Positions 1-12,273 of a DNA stretch of 64,000 bases are shown one piece after another. The translations under genes were made by a program, and so were the position numbers. The first letter of the stretch is position 1. Every line of letters begins with the position of its first letter. The stretch is from Diaporthe sp. PMI_573. Lineage: Eukaryota; Ascomycota; Sordariomycetes; Diaporthales; Diaporthaceae. The notes beneath the pieces were generated by a model. It searched no databases and was not told where the DNA came from. It saw nothing but the letters and a program-made list of their open reading frames with translations. The stretch spans positions 1,798,001 to 1,862,000 of the forward strand of contig JAJTUP010000004.1 of NCBI GenBank assembly GCA_021399435.1, given 5' to 3'.

Positions 1-2
1 AG

Positions 3-65
3 GCTCTTGACATAATTGGCGAGGCCCTGAAGGAGCTCCCTAACGCACAGAAGGCCGAGCATTAA
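3..65 (+). CDS. 3' end of a gene entering from the left, possibly a class-III aminotransferase
   Basis: Twenty sense codons followed by TAA at 63-65 read ALDIIGEALKELPNAQKAEH. This resembles the closing helix of class-III (PLP-dependent) aminotransferases, which often end with an ALDIL..AL.EL pattern. Only the tail is in the window, so no catalytic residue can be checked and the identity is a guess from a short amphipathic helix. The frame is open from the window edge to the stop. It could equally be the end of another helical enzyme. Confidence 0.4.
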   Translation, partial: ALDIIGEALKELPNAQKAEH

Positions 66-1474
66 GTGGAGACAGCTGGAATCCGGGGGATGCGATGGAG
101 CCCTTGGTCTGTGTTTTACTGGACCCCGGGCTCAGTTGGCCAGACGACAAACGTCATCCAGCCAACGCAACAAGACATCAATCCCTACGGGCACCGCTTA
201 CCGCCCCACCAGCTGATGGGAAGGACTCAAAAGAGGAGGGAAAATCACTTGGCGAAAAGAACGTCTTTCTCAGCGGTGGGGGTCAGGAGGCGGTTAGGGT
301 GTGCGTCAGCTCCTGCGGCTCTGCCTGGGGTTCCTCCACCGGAACCCCTGGCAGCTCAACAGGCAGCAGGCGGGCCCCCTTGAGCTTGATGACGCGGGCC
401 AGATCAGGCTCGTGGTTGTTATAGGCAACTGAAATTGGGAGGCTGGTGCGTGGTATTCCAGGACGGCTTGGAAACGGGCAAGAGCGTACCATGGGCCAGG
501 CCTCAATTTCAGTGGTGATAGCCCCTAGGCAGCACAGATAGATTTCGCAAGAATTCTAGATGATATCACCGAAGCAAACAGTTCAGTAGACCGTTTCGTC
601 GTGACAGAATAAGTCTCAACAATTAGGGATCTCACCCACTCAGATGCTGTATACAACCTGAGAAGGGATTTGGCCCCGGTGGACGCGAAACTCCGCGACC
701 TCGGATTCTGATGGAATTGAGCTGGGGCCTAGCCGGATGAAAAGCCCACTCATATGAACATGGACTTGCTCTGCAAACCAGAGGGCAAATTGTCTTATTG
801 CCCCTGCGCCCAATAATCTGTTGTCACAAGTCCCAATCAGAAACTCGATCAGGACTTGGCCAATTACTGCTGCCGGATAATGGCCCATATAGAAATGTGT
901 GATGGCTAATGCTCGAATGCGGTTTCGCACACATTTCAAGGACAATATGGTTGTGCCTCGTCAGTCGAAGCTATATTCAACCACATATCCACGCAGACCG
1001 TAAAATATACCGCAGAAGGTGTCCGTGTACATCCTGCGGAAACGTCTTTTGCTTGAAGTTTGAAATGAACTGGAAACAGCCTCGTAGGATCAATTGTCTC
1101 CAGCACATCATGCGCCCCCCCCCCCCCGGAGGGGTCTCTATGTTAGGACTGCTGTTGCTACTCATGGACTCTTCGGATTTCACTTTTCCAAGTGGCAGAG
1201 AGCCCTGTGAGATCGCTTCTATGACCAGTCACTAGATCATGACAACCCAAAGAATATTGGGAATGCCCGCTCCTGAGAGCCGCTTTACAAGCCATGGAAA
1301 TCTGTCACTCACCCTCGTCCTTCGTTGTGACAATGCCACTGTCTTGAGCATGGAAGCGGTAAAATGTGTTGACCTTATCACTCGTACGCCAGCTGGCTGA
1401 GTAGCCTCCCTCCGTCAATCATCTCGAGCCCACAGAGATCAATTATTTGGCAGTGATTCATTGCCTCGTCCACA

Positions 1475-1482
1475 TATATAAA
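1475..1482 (+). promoter_or_regulatory. TATA box-like element upstream of a mini ORF
   Basis: TATATAAA lies 259 bp before the ATG at 1741. It is a consensus-quality TATA element, but with no transcript evidence it may be chance in AT-rich sequence. Confidence 0.3.
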
Positions 1483-1740
1483 TCGCCAATGCCTCAGGGC
1501 AAATGCCGGTTCCTGCCCATCAGCATCAATTAACATCAAGAGCGTTCGCAAAATCAGAAGTAATCCTCAAGGTCCGTTACACAATACACAAGGCAGAGCC
1601 AGCTCGAACAACACAAGGTCGAAAAATCGTCAAAAGCACACCCCACAACCACGACAGAAACGTGACATCATCCAGCATAACCATCGAAACACCATTCCAC
1701 ACGGTCCGTCCTGAAAGAATCACTCGTAAACTCATCAACA

Positions 1741-1833
1741 ATGTCTAACCAGCCAACCTGCCCGAATTGTGGCGGGCCTCACGAGACGAACATCTGTCCC
1801 GCGCCTCCGCCATTGAACCCGCTGCCCAATTGA
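1741..1833 (+). CDS. 30-residue ORF with a zinc-knuckle-like Cys/His cluster
   Basis: The ORF runs from ATG at 1741 to TGA at 1831-1833. It encodes a 30-residue peptide with C7, C10, H14 and C19, a C-x2-C-x3-H-x4-C arrangement one residue shorter than the classical CCHC knuckle (C-x2-C-x4-H-x4-C), followed by a proline-rich tail. A TATA-like box lies upstream, and the roughly 240 bases between contain no better start. It could be a genuine small protein, a first exon whose continuation I could not find, or the remnant of a larger CCHC gene such as a retroelement gag. The codon pattern is consistent with coding but too short to prove it. Confidence 0.25.
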   Translation: MSNQPTCPNCGGPHETNICPAPPPLNPLPN

Positions 1834-2223
1834 CAGCACGTAATGGACCTGGAGTAAGATCTGCTCCTTCCCCCGAGAACCTTGTTTGGGAGCATTTTGA
1901 GGCATACTTGGGAATATGTCGTAGTCAATTCTTTGCTGGAGATCACTAGGCTACACTTCTACCATCAGGGCTTGGTGCGACGAAGGAATGGGGGTCCTTG
2001 GCCAGTCAGCTTTCAAAGGGGGTGCCTCAAGACCAAGGGTTAGGTTTTGAGATTCTTGATAGCAGGAATCAAGATCTCTTTGAGTAGTTTGCCAGGAGAT
2101 AAGGCTATTATGTGATGCCGTGGGAACGCTCGCTGTCCTTGTCGATGGTTCTCCCAATTATCCAAGGCCAAGTTTAAGAGAATGATCGCGAAGGACCTCA
2201 TCGAGCCCTCAAAATACCCTATA

Positions 2224-2452
2224 CATTATCACAGTAACACAGCCGCATCGTCAAACAAGTCCAAATGTCATCATCGAGCCCCTGTGGCTTCCTCACCTTC
2301 TTAACGGTTACACATAGGAGGCTATCCCACAGGAAGTTATCCCACAGGAGGTTTCCCAAGGGCGATTGTCCTATAGCAGTTTACTCCATAGGAGGGTGGT
2401 TCACCATAGAGATGCTCTGGCCGCGTAGCGGACTCCCGAGCAAAGCTCGTGG
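2224..2452 (+). repeat. Degenerate repeat, copy 1, with ~15-bp internal tandem units
   Basis: This stretch is recognisably homologous, in reverse orientation, to 26026-26334. Shared landmarks in order are ACAGTAACACAGC, GAGCCCCT.CGGCTT/GTGGCTT, a run of degenerate units like GGTTATCCCACAGGA, and a GC-rich end containing GGCCGCGTAGCGGAC and CGAGCAAAGC. The end carries short palindromes (CCGCGTAGCGG). No ORF spans it. It is probably a non-autonomous mobile element or the relic of one. I see no target-site duplication and cannot assign a class. Confidence 0.6.
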
Positions 2453-5400
2453 ATATCCATTCCTCAATGGATATTTCACTCAAGGGAGCTTAGTTTCAGG
2501 CCAGAGACAGGCATGCTTCTCAGAACGCCTGGTCATGCTAGGCACCTCCACGACCTGATCTTCTTGTCTTCTCAAGGGCTCGTTGAGGACGTACGTTTGA
2601 GTCATAGATTATTGACACACCTGCTTGGCCCTCTATAGTCATCGGCGAAATTCCCAAAATATGAAGTTCGAGGGTGATCCTCTATATCTGCAGCTCATCT
2701 AAGCATTCCAAACACTCAGACCAACATCCGAGTCTCAGGTTATTTAAAGGGTTGATTTTCTGATTAGTAACATTGAAGTATTCCGATCTGAAGCGGCCTT
2801 TCTGTGAGAAGCACCTGTCTTACAAGTCCAGAAACGAGTATGAAATTACTATCAATGATCCATACATTCTCCTCTTACATGGGCAGATGTCTGACAGATG
2901 TCTGCGCGTAACCACTCTTGCCGTAATAATCTGGTTCCGTGGCACACCATCTCGTAGGGGTCCAGATAGAGTTAGAAGGATTCCGATAAGCAACGACCCA
3001 CCAGAGCATAATGAGTAAGCGCACCATCGCCGTCCTTGTCCCCCATGGATGCAACACGTTCAACCGTAACCAACATCCGCGGTGAACAATAACAGACGGC
3101 ATACCCGTTTGAGCACTTTCCCGGGGTGCCGCATTCACAAGCCAGGCAGCAGGCGGGCCCAAGCTCCACTCTGGAAGTGGAATAACTCCCCTCGTCAAGC
3201 GTTGTTAGACCCGATTTCCGAGGACCCTTTGGATATCAATGGGCAAACATGGTAGTGGTGTGTGAACGACTCGTCACATTAGTCTAGCTGCATATCACAG
3301 GCACTGCATGTACACACATACACAGATGCGGCAGGCGGCAGGCGGCAGGCCGCGGTTCGGCCTATTATCGTTGATAACAAGCTGGCTGGGCTGGCTGGGC
3401 TGGTTGGGAGCCTGAACCTTTGCGGACCCTCCTCGCCCATCCCCCGGCGTTTGACGTTGCTGCAATGCATTTTGTGCATGCAGATACTTGCTTGTCGCTG
3501 TGCCATTCGGGCCAGTAACGGGGTCCGGGGAACGGTAGCTCGCTTCACTAACAATGAATACGTCGTGGGGGAGGGTGTGCGTACATGCGCTTCTGTGGTG
3601 CGCTTGTACGTGAATGTGTGGTATGGTAGCGGTGCCGTGGGATGGCTCGCATTAGGACAGTGAGACGGCCTCCACCCACCACTGACCAGCGGTAGCGCGT
3701 AGCAAGAGCCCCAACACATGAGGCCATTTCCTGGTTTATACCACGTTGGCTTCCAGGTCCTGCAGGTGAGGTGGCATCTGGTTGGGCGGGCTTGTTGCCG
3801 TGAGTCTTGTCAGGCAGCTTGACAGTTCGCCAAGCTGGCCGGTACCTGTGTGGTCCGTCGCCGAAGTATGTGAGGTCGACGGCTTGCACGCCCAAGGTGA
3901 CTGCACGGAGGGGCCGTGGAGGGTGCGACGTCGAGCAATGGAAAACGAACACATATCCAGGGTGCAATAGGGTGCAATAATTATATGCGACATGGGCAAA
4001 TAGCGAACGTCACACTTTTGCCAGCGGCAGTGGTTTCTCGTACTGGCGGAGCTCTTTCGCCTGATGTTCAGGACCCACCAATGTCAACACGTCGATCATC
4101 TCAGCACTCCGGCCTGGTCTTCAGGAGGCGAGAACTTCAGAGCACAACATAGTTCGGGCAATGACTCGCAAATTGTGCAAGCTGGTCGGTCTTGTAGGTT
4201 GCTGATGTGAAAATCTTGATACGCTGGCCGCATCCAAATCTGACTCGAAGACGGAACAAAACTTGGTTAGTCTTGCGGAAATGTTCTCGAAGGTTAGGTA
4301 GACTGGGAGAGCCGGGCCTCCCGCCTCGTTCGCGTTCCTGGGGGTATACGCGCTTGACTGAGATCTTTGAAGGCAGCTGTTTCGAATACGCCTTGCGGAC
4401 TTGGGCATTCAATTAAATACAATGAGACAGAGAGTCACTGTATATTCGGTGCAGCATGCTGGCTGGCACGGGGGACTCCGGCCGTTGGACCGGTCAGATT
4501 CTGGCCGTTTTGGCATCAAGGATGGGGTTGGACCAGATGCTGGTTGACTGCGGATCGGTGCAGAAGACCAGCAGGAACTACAAAGGCAACTGAGACATTG
4601 AAACATCCACTCCTGCAGGACCCCAGGGGCACACCCGTGCCGGTGAGGCGAGGTGGGCCTCGACTTGGAAGAAGTAGAGACAGTTGTCTTAGGAACCCAG
4701 GGCAGGCCAGACCAATGGCGCGAGAGAGCAGACCCGGGGTCCCATCATGTGGTTGGGCCCACAGTAGGTATGACGACAGGAAGCAACAGCACTTGAGGCC
4801 AAGCTGGTTGGTGATGCTGGATGCTGACCGCACTCGCTAGTGCACAAGGCTCTGCTGATGTGGTGTGAAAGCGCAGATTCTCCATCGGTGTGCTTGCTTC
4901 CTGGGCGGTCCGCCCGGAGAGTCATGAAAGAGACGGTTGTTATCATTGATGATTAGAGCTACTGGGAAGATGCGCGGCGCCTACAATGCCGGATCGCCGC
5001 AGTGGTGGTGTACTATGCAATACAAAGCGAAGTGTGCTCTGTGTCATCGAAAGGGATCTGCAGATGTGGGTTGTCAGGTTGTACTGCAGCCTGCCTAGTC
5101 TGCTACTAACAAGCATGTTGACATTGAATAACCGATCCACGCACTAGGCATCCGCTGAAGCAATGCCTGCTTGATAGGCACCTCTGTGGACAACGACGAG
5201 ACGGGGTTTGCTGCTGGCTGCTGGCCGCTGGCTGCTGGCCGCACGCTACATGCTGCATGAGAGAGGCGCAAGACTATGAACAGCACAGGCCGACAACAGG
5301 GACGGTAGTCTCGTTACTAGGCGATCCTGGGGCCAGCCAGCGTTGCGGTGAAGACAGCTTTGCTTCGTATACGGCGGCTCCCGGTCTGGCACAGCTGAGT

Positions 5401-7640
5401 TGAACCGGTGCGCCCGATAGTAGAAAACCGGGGTTTGAGATGAGACGGGTAGTGGAAGCCGGACACAACAGGTGCGATCTCGCTAATCCAGCTGCTGCCA
5501 GAGACTGCGGTGGTTCATGTCACAGGACGCAGAGCAAGGCGCCCCGGCCTGGTAGAAGGACAGCCAGGGTGCACAGCAACGCTGTGTCCCACGGTGCCAC
5601 GGTCCAGTGGCATATGACAATGCCATCGGAGGATTCATGGGCGAGGACATCAAGGTGAGTTGGGTCGCATGGGGACGAGCCAAGGGGGGAGGAGCTCCGT
5701 TATCGCTGCAACGGTGTTGCGCCTGTTGTTTTTGCTGGGCAGCAAGGGTCCTGGGCACCTGTGTGGGGCGGTCGTTTGCCTGGTTGTCCCCAGAATCACC
5801 CAAGGAGTGACGGAATCAGCCCAGTCGCCCTCGGACACACAAGCTCAAGCTCCAGTGTGGTGAGCATCGGTCGTGGGCCGAGAGCACAATTAATACTGTT
5901 AGACCACGGCATGGAATCGACGGGAATGGAGTACAGAGTACCTTGGAAGGATGCCATCGACGTGCTGTGTCGACTGGTGAGGAACTGGACGGTTGCCGAC
6001 TGAGGGAGGAGAGGCCATGTCGAACAGTGTCAAGGTTTGAGGACATTAACAGATGGTCTGTGAGTCTGTGAGAAACGCTTGAGTCGAAACCGGGCTGAGA
6101 GGGCTGATGGTACTGGCTGTTGTTGATGAACAAGCTCAAAGAGCTGGCCGGCAATGGCACTGTGTGTTGCTGTTGTTACAGTGGTTGCAGGACGCGCCAG
6201 CTTATCGTGACAACAAGGGTGGGGGAGCTGGCTTATCTGCCCCAGCTGCCCAGCCTAGCCAGCCCAGCCGATGACTCCCCCGGTCGTGGGCCCCTGCAAC
6301 CTGGAGGCTCCTCTCCCCGATCTGGCCGTCTGAGCTGGTTGATTTGTCTGACTGTTCTGACTTTCTGGAGGAAGTATCCGTATCCTCTGATCAGGCCAAG
6401 TCTGGCCTGGTCGCCTGAGGCCAGGCGGCTTAGCGCCCGTCTCATGTTTGATCAGCCAACAGGACCACATGTTGTCTTGTTATCTCCATCTGCCAGACTG
6501 CCAATGGTACGTACTTTTGAACATCACGCAGTGCGTATTGTTAAGAAGGGGAGGCACGGGAAGCAGAGGTGCAGCGTAGACCCCCCTCCCCCCTGTCCAC
6601 CCCCATGCCCCTTTGCGCCTCCCCCGGCAGTGCCATCCAGGGAGTCACACCTGCGCAGGTGGGTGCAAGGATGGCATTGGCCACCGTTTCTCATCATTCG
6701 CATCACGAGGGTTCCGGGTCACCTTCACCTGCGTCGCTCACCCGCCGCAAGAGCCCAGCGCAGTCTGTTTTTTCTCTCCGAGCGGCCTTGGGGCGGGCTG
6801 AGGCATCAGGGCATCTAGGCCTCTTCAGGTGTTGTGCCGTTTAACTAATTCCTGGTTGATAATGCCTTGCTTGATTAGACTGTCATGCCCTCACCCGAGG
6901 CTGGCTGGGCATTGTTGTGCCGTGCGCTGCGCGCGTAGATGTATGACTCCTCATGGCAGGCCTTTCCAGTCCAACACAGCACACCCAGCACAGTACCTAG
7001 ACCTCATTGCATCTGTACTACCTACCTTGAACCTACTACATTCATGCTCGAACTTGCTTCCCAACAGTCCTCATCCACTCCTCCCCCATCAACCAGTCAG
7101 TCAGCCAGCCAGCCAGCTAGCGGCTCAATCAGTTGATCAATCGAGCCTCTCCCATCTGACTCCAGCTTGCTTCTTCCCCTCAACGCACGACGCTTCTTCC
7201 TCCCATCAACTCACCATCCATTGTGCCCTTCACTGCTGGCCGCCCAGCCTGTCATCTGTTTCGCATCATTCCTCCAAGGCACTCACCCTTCTCTGAGTCA
7301 TTCTATTGTATTCGGAGATTTGCCTAGCACCGAGCCTCGATTTCCCAATTGATTTGCAGGTAGGACGTGCCATCTCTGCGCCATGTCGCGACATCCTGAC
7401 GTCTTCTCCAGCAGCACCGTTCCGTTCATTACCGTGCACACAGTCGCTAATTGTAGACCCCCCTCCCACCTCCGCAGGCCTACAGATAAGTCACAGGACG
7501 CTGTCACAGCTTCGATCGCATTCCCTTTGTCGAGGGCCCCCGTTTTCGACTGTCAACTCCCGCCACTTGCTCCCCACGTTCTCGTCTCGACTGGCCGTGT
7601 CTCGAGGACACAAAAAGACAGTCCGCGTGCCTTGGCAATC

Positions 7641-7676
7641 GCCCTCGCCCTCGCCCTCGCCCTCGCCCTCGCCCTC
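7641..7676. repeat. GCCCTC hexanucleotide microsatellite (6 units)
   Basis: Six perfect tandem copies of GCCCTC lie in the pyrimidine-rich region about 630 bp before the ATG1 start codon. Unit-number changes here could alter the promoter or leader length, but nothing in the sequence shows a function. Confidence 0.9.
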
Positions 7677-8304
7677 ACCGTATCGTCGCGCCTACATATC
7701 ACCAGCCTGGGCCAGCCTACCCAGCCTGCCTTATCCGGCAAGGCCCTGACGCTTCAGCCCAAGGGCTCCCAGGCCCCCCTGTCTGTTAGTCTGCACCTCT
7801 CAACTCCACATCCCTAGGACATAGGGAGGTACTCCGTACCTGCACGCACGTCCTACCCTGCCCTGCCCTGGCCTGCGCCAACAGACAGCTCCACATCTAC
7901 CCCCAGTGCGTGCCCACCCCCATCGCCTCTCCGTCGGAGGCATGCATTGCATCGCATCGAATCGGATCCTTGCCTGCCGCCGTCACTCTGCCCATCGACC
8001 TCGCGGGCAGCATCATCCAAACGCTCTGCTTGCCTGGCCCTGCCTCGCCTTGCCTCGCCCTTCCGTTCTCTTTTCTTCGCGTCCTTTTTTCTTCTTTCTA
8101 ATCCATCCTTTTTCTTGAACTAACGCCCGCCTTGGGCATTCTTCCCAGACAGGAACCATCCCATCCTGCCCATACCTACACCACCAACCCACCCTCCATG
8201 TGTACATGACGACAACCACAGCTACCCTCGACTCCCTACCCCTTTAGGCCCACGGGCTATCCAACACAGCTATTCTTCCTGTCTCGCCAAACCCCCAGGA
8301 AGAC

Positions 8305-11300
8305 ATGGCTTCCCAACCCTCCGCTTCTGGGCGCTCGCGGCCCCAACCTGATGCCATGAGCCAGTGGACTGTCGGTTCCAAGATCGGGAAGGGCAGCTTT
8401 GCCTCTGTCTACGTTGGTACCCACAAGGTCAGCGCATAGCCCAGTCTATGGTGTTTCGCGTTTCCGTGTGCCCGTCATAGGCGACGGCGCTTCTTGTTTT
8501 GATGGCAGCTCGGTCCTGCAGTTACTGTTCTTGTTCTTCGCGCGACCACCGTCGCCACCGACACTGTCGGATGAGTCGAGACTGACTTGTGTTGCCCTCT
8601 TAGAGCTCCGGCGCAGCTGTCGCTATCAAATCCGTCGAACTGGGGAAGCTCAAAGGCAAGGTGAAGGATAACCTCTACTCCGAGATCAAGATTCTCGAGA
8701 AACTGCGTCATCCTCATATCGTTGCCCTCCACGAATGCGTCGAGACGCCGACCCACATCAACCTGATGATGGAATACTGCCTCCTCGGCGATCTGTCGCT
8801 CTTCATCAAGAAAAGAGACATGCTCTCGACGAATCCGGCTACCCACGATATGGCGCGAAAATACCCGAACACACCCAACGCTGGTCTGAATGAGGTCATT
8901 ATTCGTCACTTTCTCAAGCAGCTGGCGAGTGCGCTCGAGTTCCTGAGGAGGCTGGACCTGGTGCACAGGGACGTGAAACCTCAGAACCTGCTCCTGCTCC
9001 CGTCCGTTGATTTCCGAGAGAGCAACAGGGAAGCGCCACAGATTCTCAGTGCGAGCCAGAACAGCCTCATTCCTGCAGTTGGGCTGCGGTCTCTGCCCAT
9101 GTTGAAGCTCGCCGACTTCGGATTCGCCCGCGTGCTACCCTCCACATCTCTCGCCGAAACGCTTTGCGGCTCACCGCTCTACATGGCTCCTGAGATCTTG
9201 CGTTACGAACGCTACGATGCCACGGCTGATCTATGGTCTGTTGGAACGGTTCTGTACGAGATGGCGGCGGGCCGGCCACCCTTCCGTGCAAGCAACCACG
9301 TCGAGCTATTACGCAAGATAGAGGCTTCAAACGACTCGATCAAGTTTCCAAGGGAAAGTAACCTTTCATCTGATATGAAGCTTCTGATTCGCGCTCTCCT
9401 CAAGAAAAGTCCTGGTGAGCGTATCACCTTCGAAAACTTCTTCTCACATCCTGTCGTCGTAAGTCAAATACCCGGGCTTGTCGAGGATGACATCCCGAAG
9501 CCAGTCGAGCCGAAGAGGCCACAGGATGCCAGATCTGCCGTCAGGTCCGATGAGCCCGTTGCGTCTCCACGGCGGCTCTCAATACGACGTTATGGCACAG
9601 ATCAGGACCAAGGGAGGGCCGAAGCCGTCTCGTCTCCCATCGAAAAGCCGTACAGACGTTCGCCGCTTGGCACGCCCACCGAAGTTGAAGACAAATTCGG
9701 TCCTGCCTCTCCTCGACTCGGCTACTCGCCACGACAAGAGACTGGAGAGGGTCTCGGCATACGACGACCCCAACCCGTACCGTCATCTTCCGCTCCAACA
9801 AGGTCGGCCGTCTACGAAGCGCGTCGGCGCGCTCTATCTAACGCATCGGCTACAAAACTCGCCCGTGATGCCCCGCCAGCAGGAGCCGCGAGAGAACTTC
9901 CCCGAAGTCGCGGGAAGGGTCCCTCGGATGAGCAGGAGAAGGCTCGGCAAGAAATTGCGTTCGAGCGTGATTATGTGCTCGTGGACAAAAATCAAGTCGC
10001 AGTCAATGCCCTGGCCGATGAACTGGCGGCTAATGGACGCATGGTGCATGCCCAGGGGTCGTCACCCAAAGCGGGACAGATGGTGCGGCGTACGACGACG
10101 CAGGGTGCCCCAGACTCCACGACTGGTGCCGTGGCACCGTCGCCATCTCGAGCAATGCAGATCGCCCAGGGAAGACAGCGGCCGAATGCCCATGAGCGGC
10201 AGTCTTCTCTTAGTGCGAGCCCCGGCTCTACTACGTCTTTCATATCCAAGGCCATACAAGACGCCAGTCTGCGACTCCTCGGTATCAAATACCCACCAGG
10301 TCTTGGGAAAGGTGCCTCTCCGCCTCAGCTATATAGTGCATTCCCTGCCTACCCTACGCCGTCGGCTCCCGTAGGCTTGATCGGCGATGGGAAGCAAAGC
10401 ACACCTTATGATGAGGACTCCAGAGTCGCCCAGTGCATCGAGGACTATGCCACACGGAGTGATGTTGTGTACGGCTTTGCTGAGGTGAAATACAAACAGC
10501 TTGTGCCACTTACACCGTCGACTAACCATGGCCTTGGTGGCTTGCCGGCAGACCAGGCCTCTCCCGATGATGATGAGGGGCTCACTGTCGATGCTGTAGT
10601 GATACTCTCGGAAGAAGCCCTGGTGCTGTACGTCAAGGCTCTATCTCTCCTTGCCAAGTCCATGGACATCGCCAGCCTGTGGTGGTCGAGGAGGACTCGA
10701 GCGGAATCATCAACCGGGCAAGCATCCGCGCGAGAGCCGAGCAGTATCCAAGTCGTCATTACGAGGATCAATTCGGCTGTGCAGTGGGTGCGATCGCGGT
10801 TCAATGAAGTCCTGGAAAAGGCTGAGATCGTGCGGTTGAAACTCATCGATGCGCAAAGATCATTACCAGAGGACAACCCTGCCCACCCCAGTAATCATCC
10901 AGTGGATCCCGCATCAACGAGTGGTTCTACAGTCGACGGGGTGGTGATCACGCCTGGTATAAGCGCCGAAAAACTCATGTACGACCGTGCCGTCGAGATG
11001 AGCCGCAAGGCAGCGATTGACGAGATTTCAAATGAAGACCTTGCCGGTTGCGAGATATCCTACGTCACAGCGGTACGTATGCTAGAGGCCGTGATAGATA
11101 ACGACGAAGATCTTCCTAAGAGGCGGGTCTCCGGACCTACCAAGGAGGAGCGTGCGTCGACGGAGGAGCCTGCCTCAGACATCAATATGGATGACCAGCA
11201 AGCCGTCCAGAAATGTAAGTCTCTCTGTCGAGCCCCACGGCTACGCACCCACTGACAAGGATACAGTGATCACCATGATCACAGGTCGGCTTGGTTCTGT

Positions 11301-11424
11301 GCGTAAGAAGATGCGGATGATTGCGAGTGCAACAAAGCTCCAGCAGCAGCAGCAGCAGCAAGATCTCGTCCGACGCCGTAGTGGTGATGTGACACCTAGA
11401 AGCGTGCCTTCCCACACCTCATAA
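8305..11424 (+). CDS. ATG1: Serine/threonine protein kinase Atg1 (ULK1 family), autophagy initiation
   Basis: Three exons, 8305-8427, 8604-11214 and 11267-11424, give a 963-residue protein; both introns are GT...AG and keep frame. The N-terminal kinase domain (about residues 20-330) has the glycine loop IGKGSFASV (27-35), the VAIK lysine (K50), HRD with catalytic D164, DFG at 212-214 and APE near 236-238. A long serine/proline-rich linker follows. A helical C-terminal region from about residue 560 corresponds to the Atg13-binding MIT-like part of Atg1, and the last exon has a short poly-Gln run. Length and layout match filamentous-fungal Atg1, the kinase that starts autophagosome formation with Atg13 and Atg17 under starvation. 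The start was chosen because it gives a short N-terminus directly before the kinase domain. Confidence 0.95.
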
Positions 11425-12273
11425 GACATACAGCTACAGGACTCACGACTGACGAAAATGCATGGACGCATACTTTGAGATTCTTTCCCTGGTCTGTCAT
11501 CGGCCGGCCGCATTGCCATTTGGTCTTGGAGTTCGATGGTTGAACCCGCGACTGGCCTCATCACTTGGCCCATTTTCTTTCGGAATTGCCTTCCCGGTTG
11601 GTGCCACGCAATATTCCGCGCTTCAAGTTTATGTTTGATTGTAATCATTTTGTCTTATTCCGGAAGGGGTCTTCCCTTTGTCAGTGTCAGCACAGTGTCC
11701 TTAAGGAGTCCTCGGCGTGGGTGGGTTAGGTTGGGCATCTGAACTTTTCAAGTAGTAGAGAGGCTTGTACCCGGTATTCTTTCCTGGTCACAAGACCATA
11801 TTTTCGTTGCAAAGTTATTTTCGAGATTGGAATAGGGGCACAGGGTTGCGTTGCAAGGGTCTTTTTTGCGGGATGGGGATGGACAAGGGAATCAAGGGGA
11901 TACGGAACCGTTGGATTCACCGTCGGACAGCAGACCAGAGATTGAGATCGATCGGGTGCCAGCCTGGTAACGCAACTGAAGGGTTTGGCCTTGGCCCGTC
12001 TTTGAGGCATAGTGCCCCCGAGGTGTGTGTTGAATTAGACTGTCTGCCCATTGGGTTACCAGATTTGGCTGGAGTGATGGGAAGGGACTCTCGACGCCGC
12101 TCCTGAATAGTATTATTCACCCAAGCGATTGGGCCAGGTATGCTCGAGAAGCTCGGCATATAAGCATCAAATACACCGTCACTGAGACATCCATCATGAG
12201 AACGGGTTCCACGTGGCTTGTGGAGACTTTCTGATTTGATTTCCGAGGGAGTCGCAGGTCGAGGCCCTGTAAA
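11425..12273. other. Intergenic region between convergent genes
   Basis: About 850 bp separate the stop codons of ATG1 and the isocitrate-lyase-family gene. Short ORFs exist but none is convincing. It presumably holds both 3' UTRs. Confidence 0.6.

Larger units (their letters stand above)
66..8304. other. 8.2-kb stretch without a convincing gene
   Basis: Many short ORFs occur on both strands, but none shows a recognisable domain or an intron-connected extension. The left part (to about 4.5 kb) is moderately AT-rich and holds a degenerate repeat (2224-2452) and a 30-codon zinc-knuckle ORF (1741-1833). The right part (about 6.9-8.3 kb) is pyrimidine-rich on the plus strand, as fungal promoters and 5' leaders often are, and runs into the ATG1 start. 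It contains a hexanucleotide microsatellite at 7641-7676. A poly-C tract lies near 1115-1128. Confidence 0.6.

Noticed and set aside
6120..6818. A 232-codon plus-strand open frame
   Set aside because: It has no domain, is rich in Pro/Arg/Leu as chance GC-rich frames are, overlaps comparable frames on the other strand, and lies in the ATG1 upstream region.
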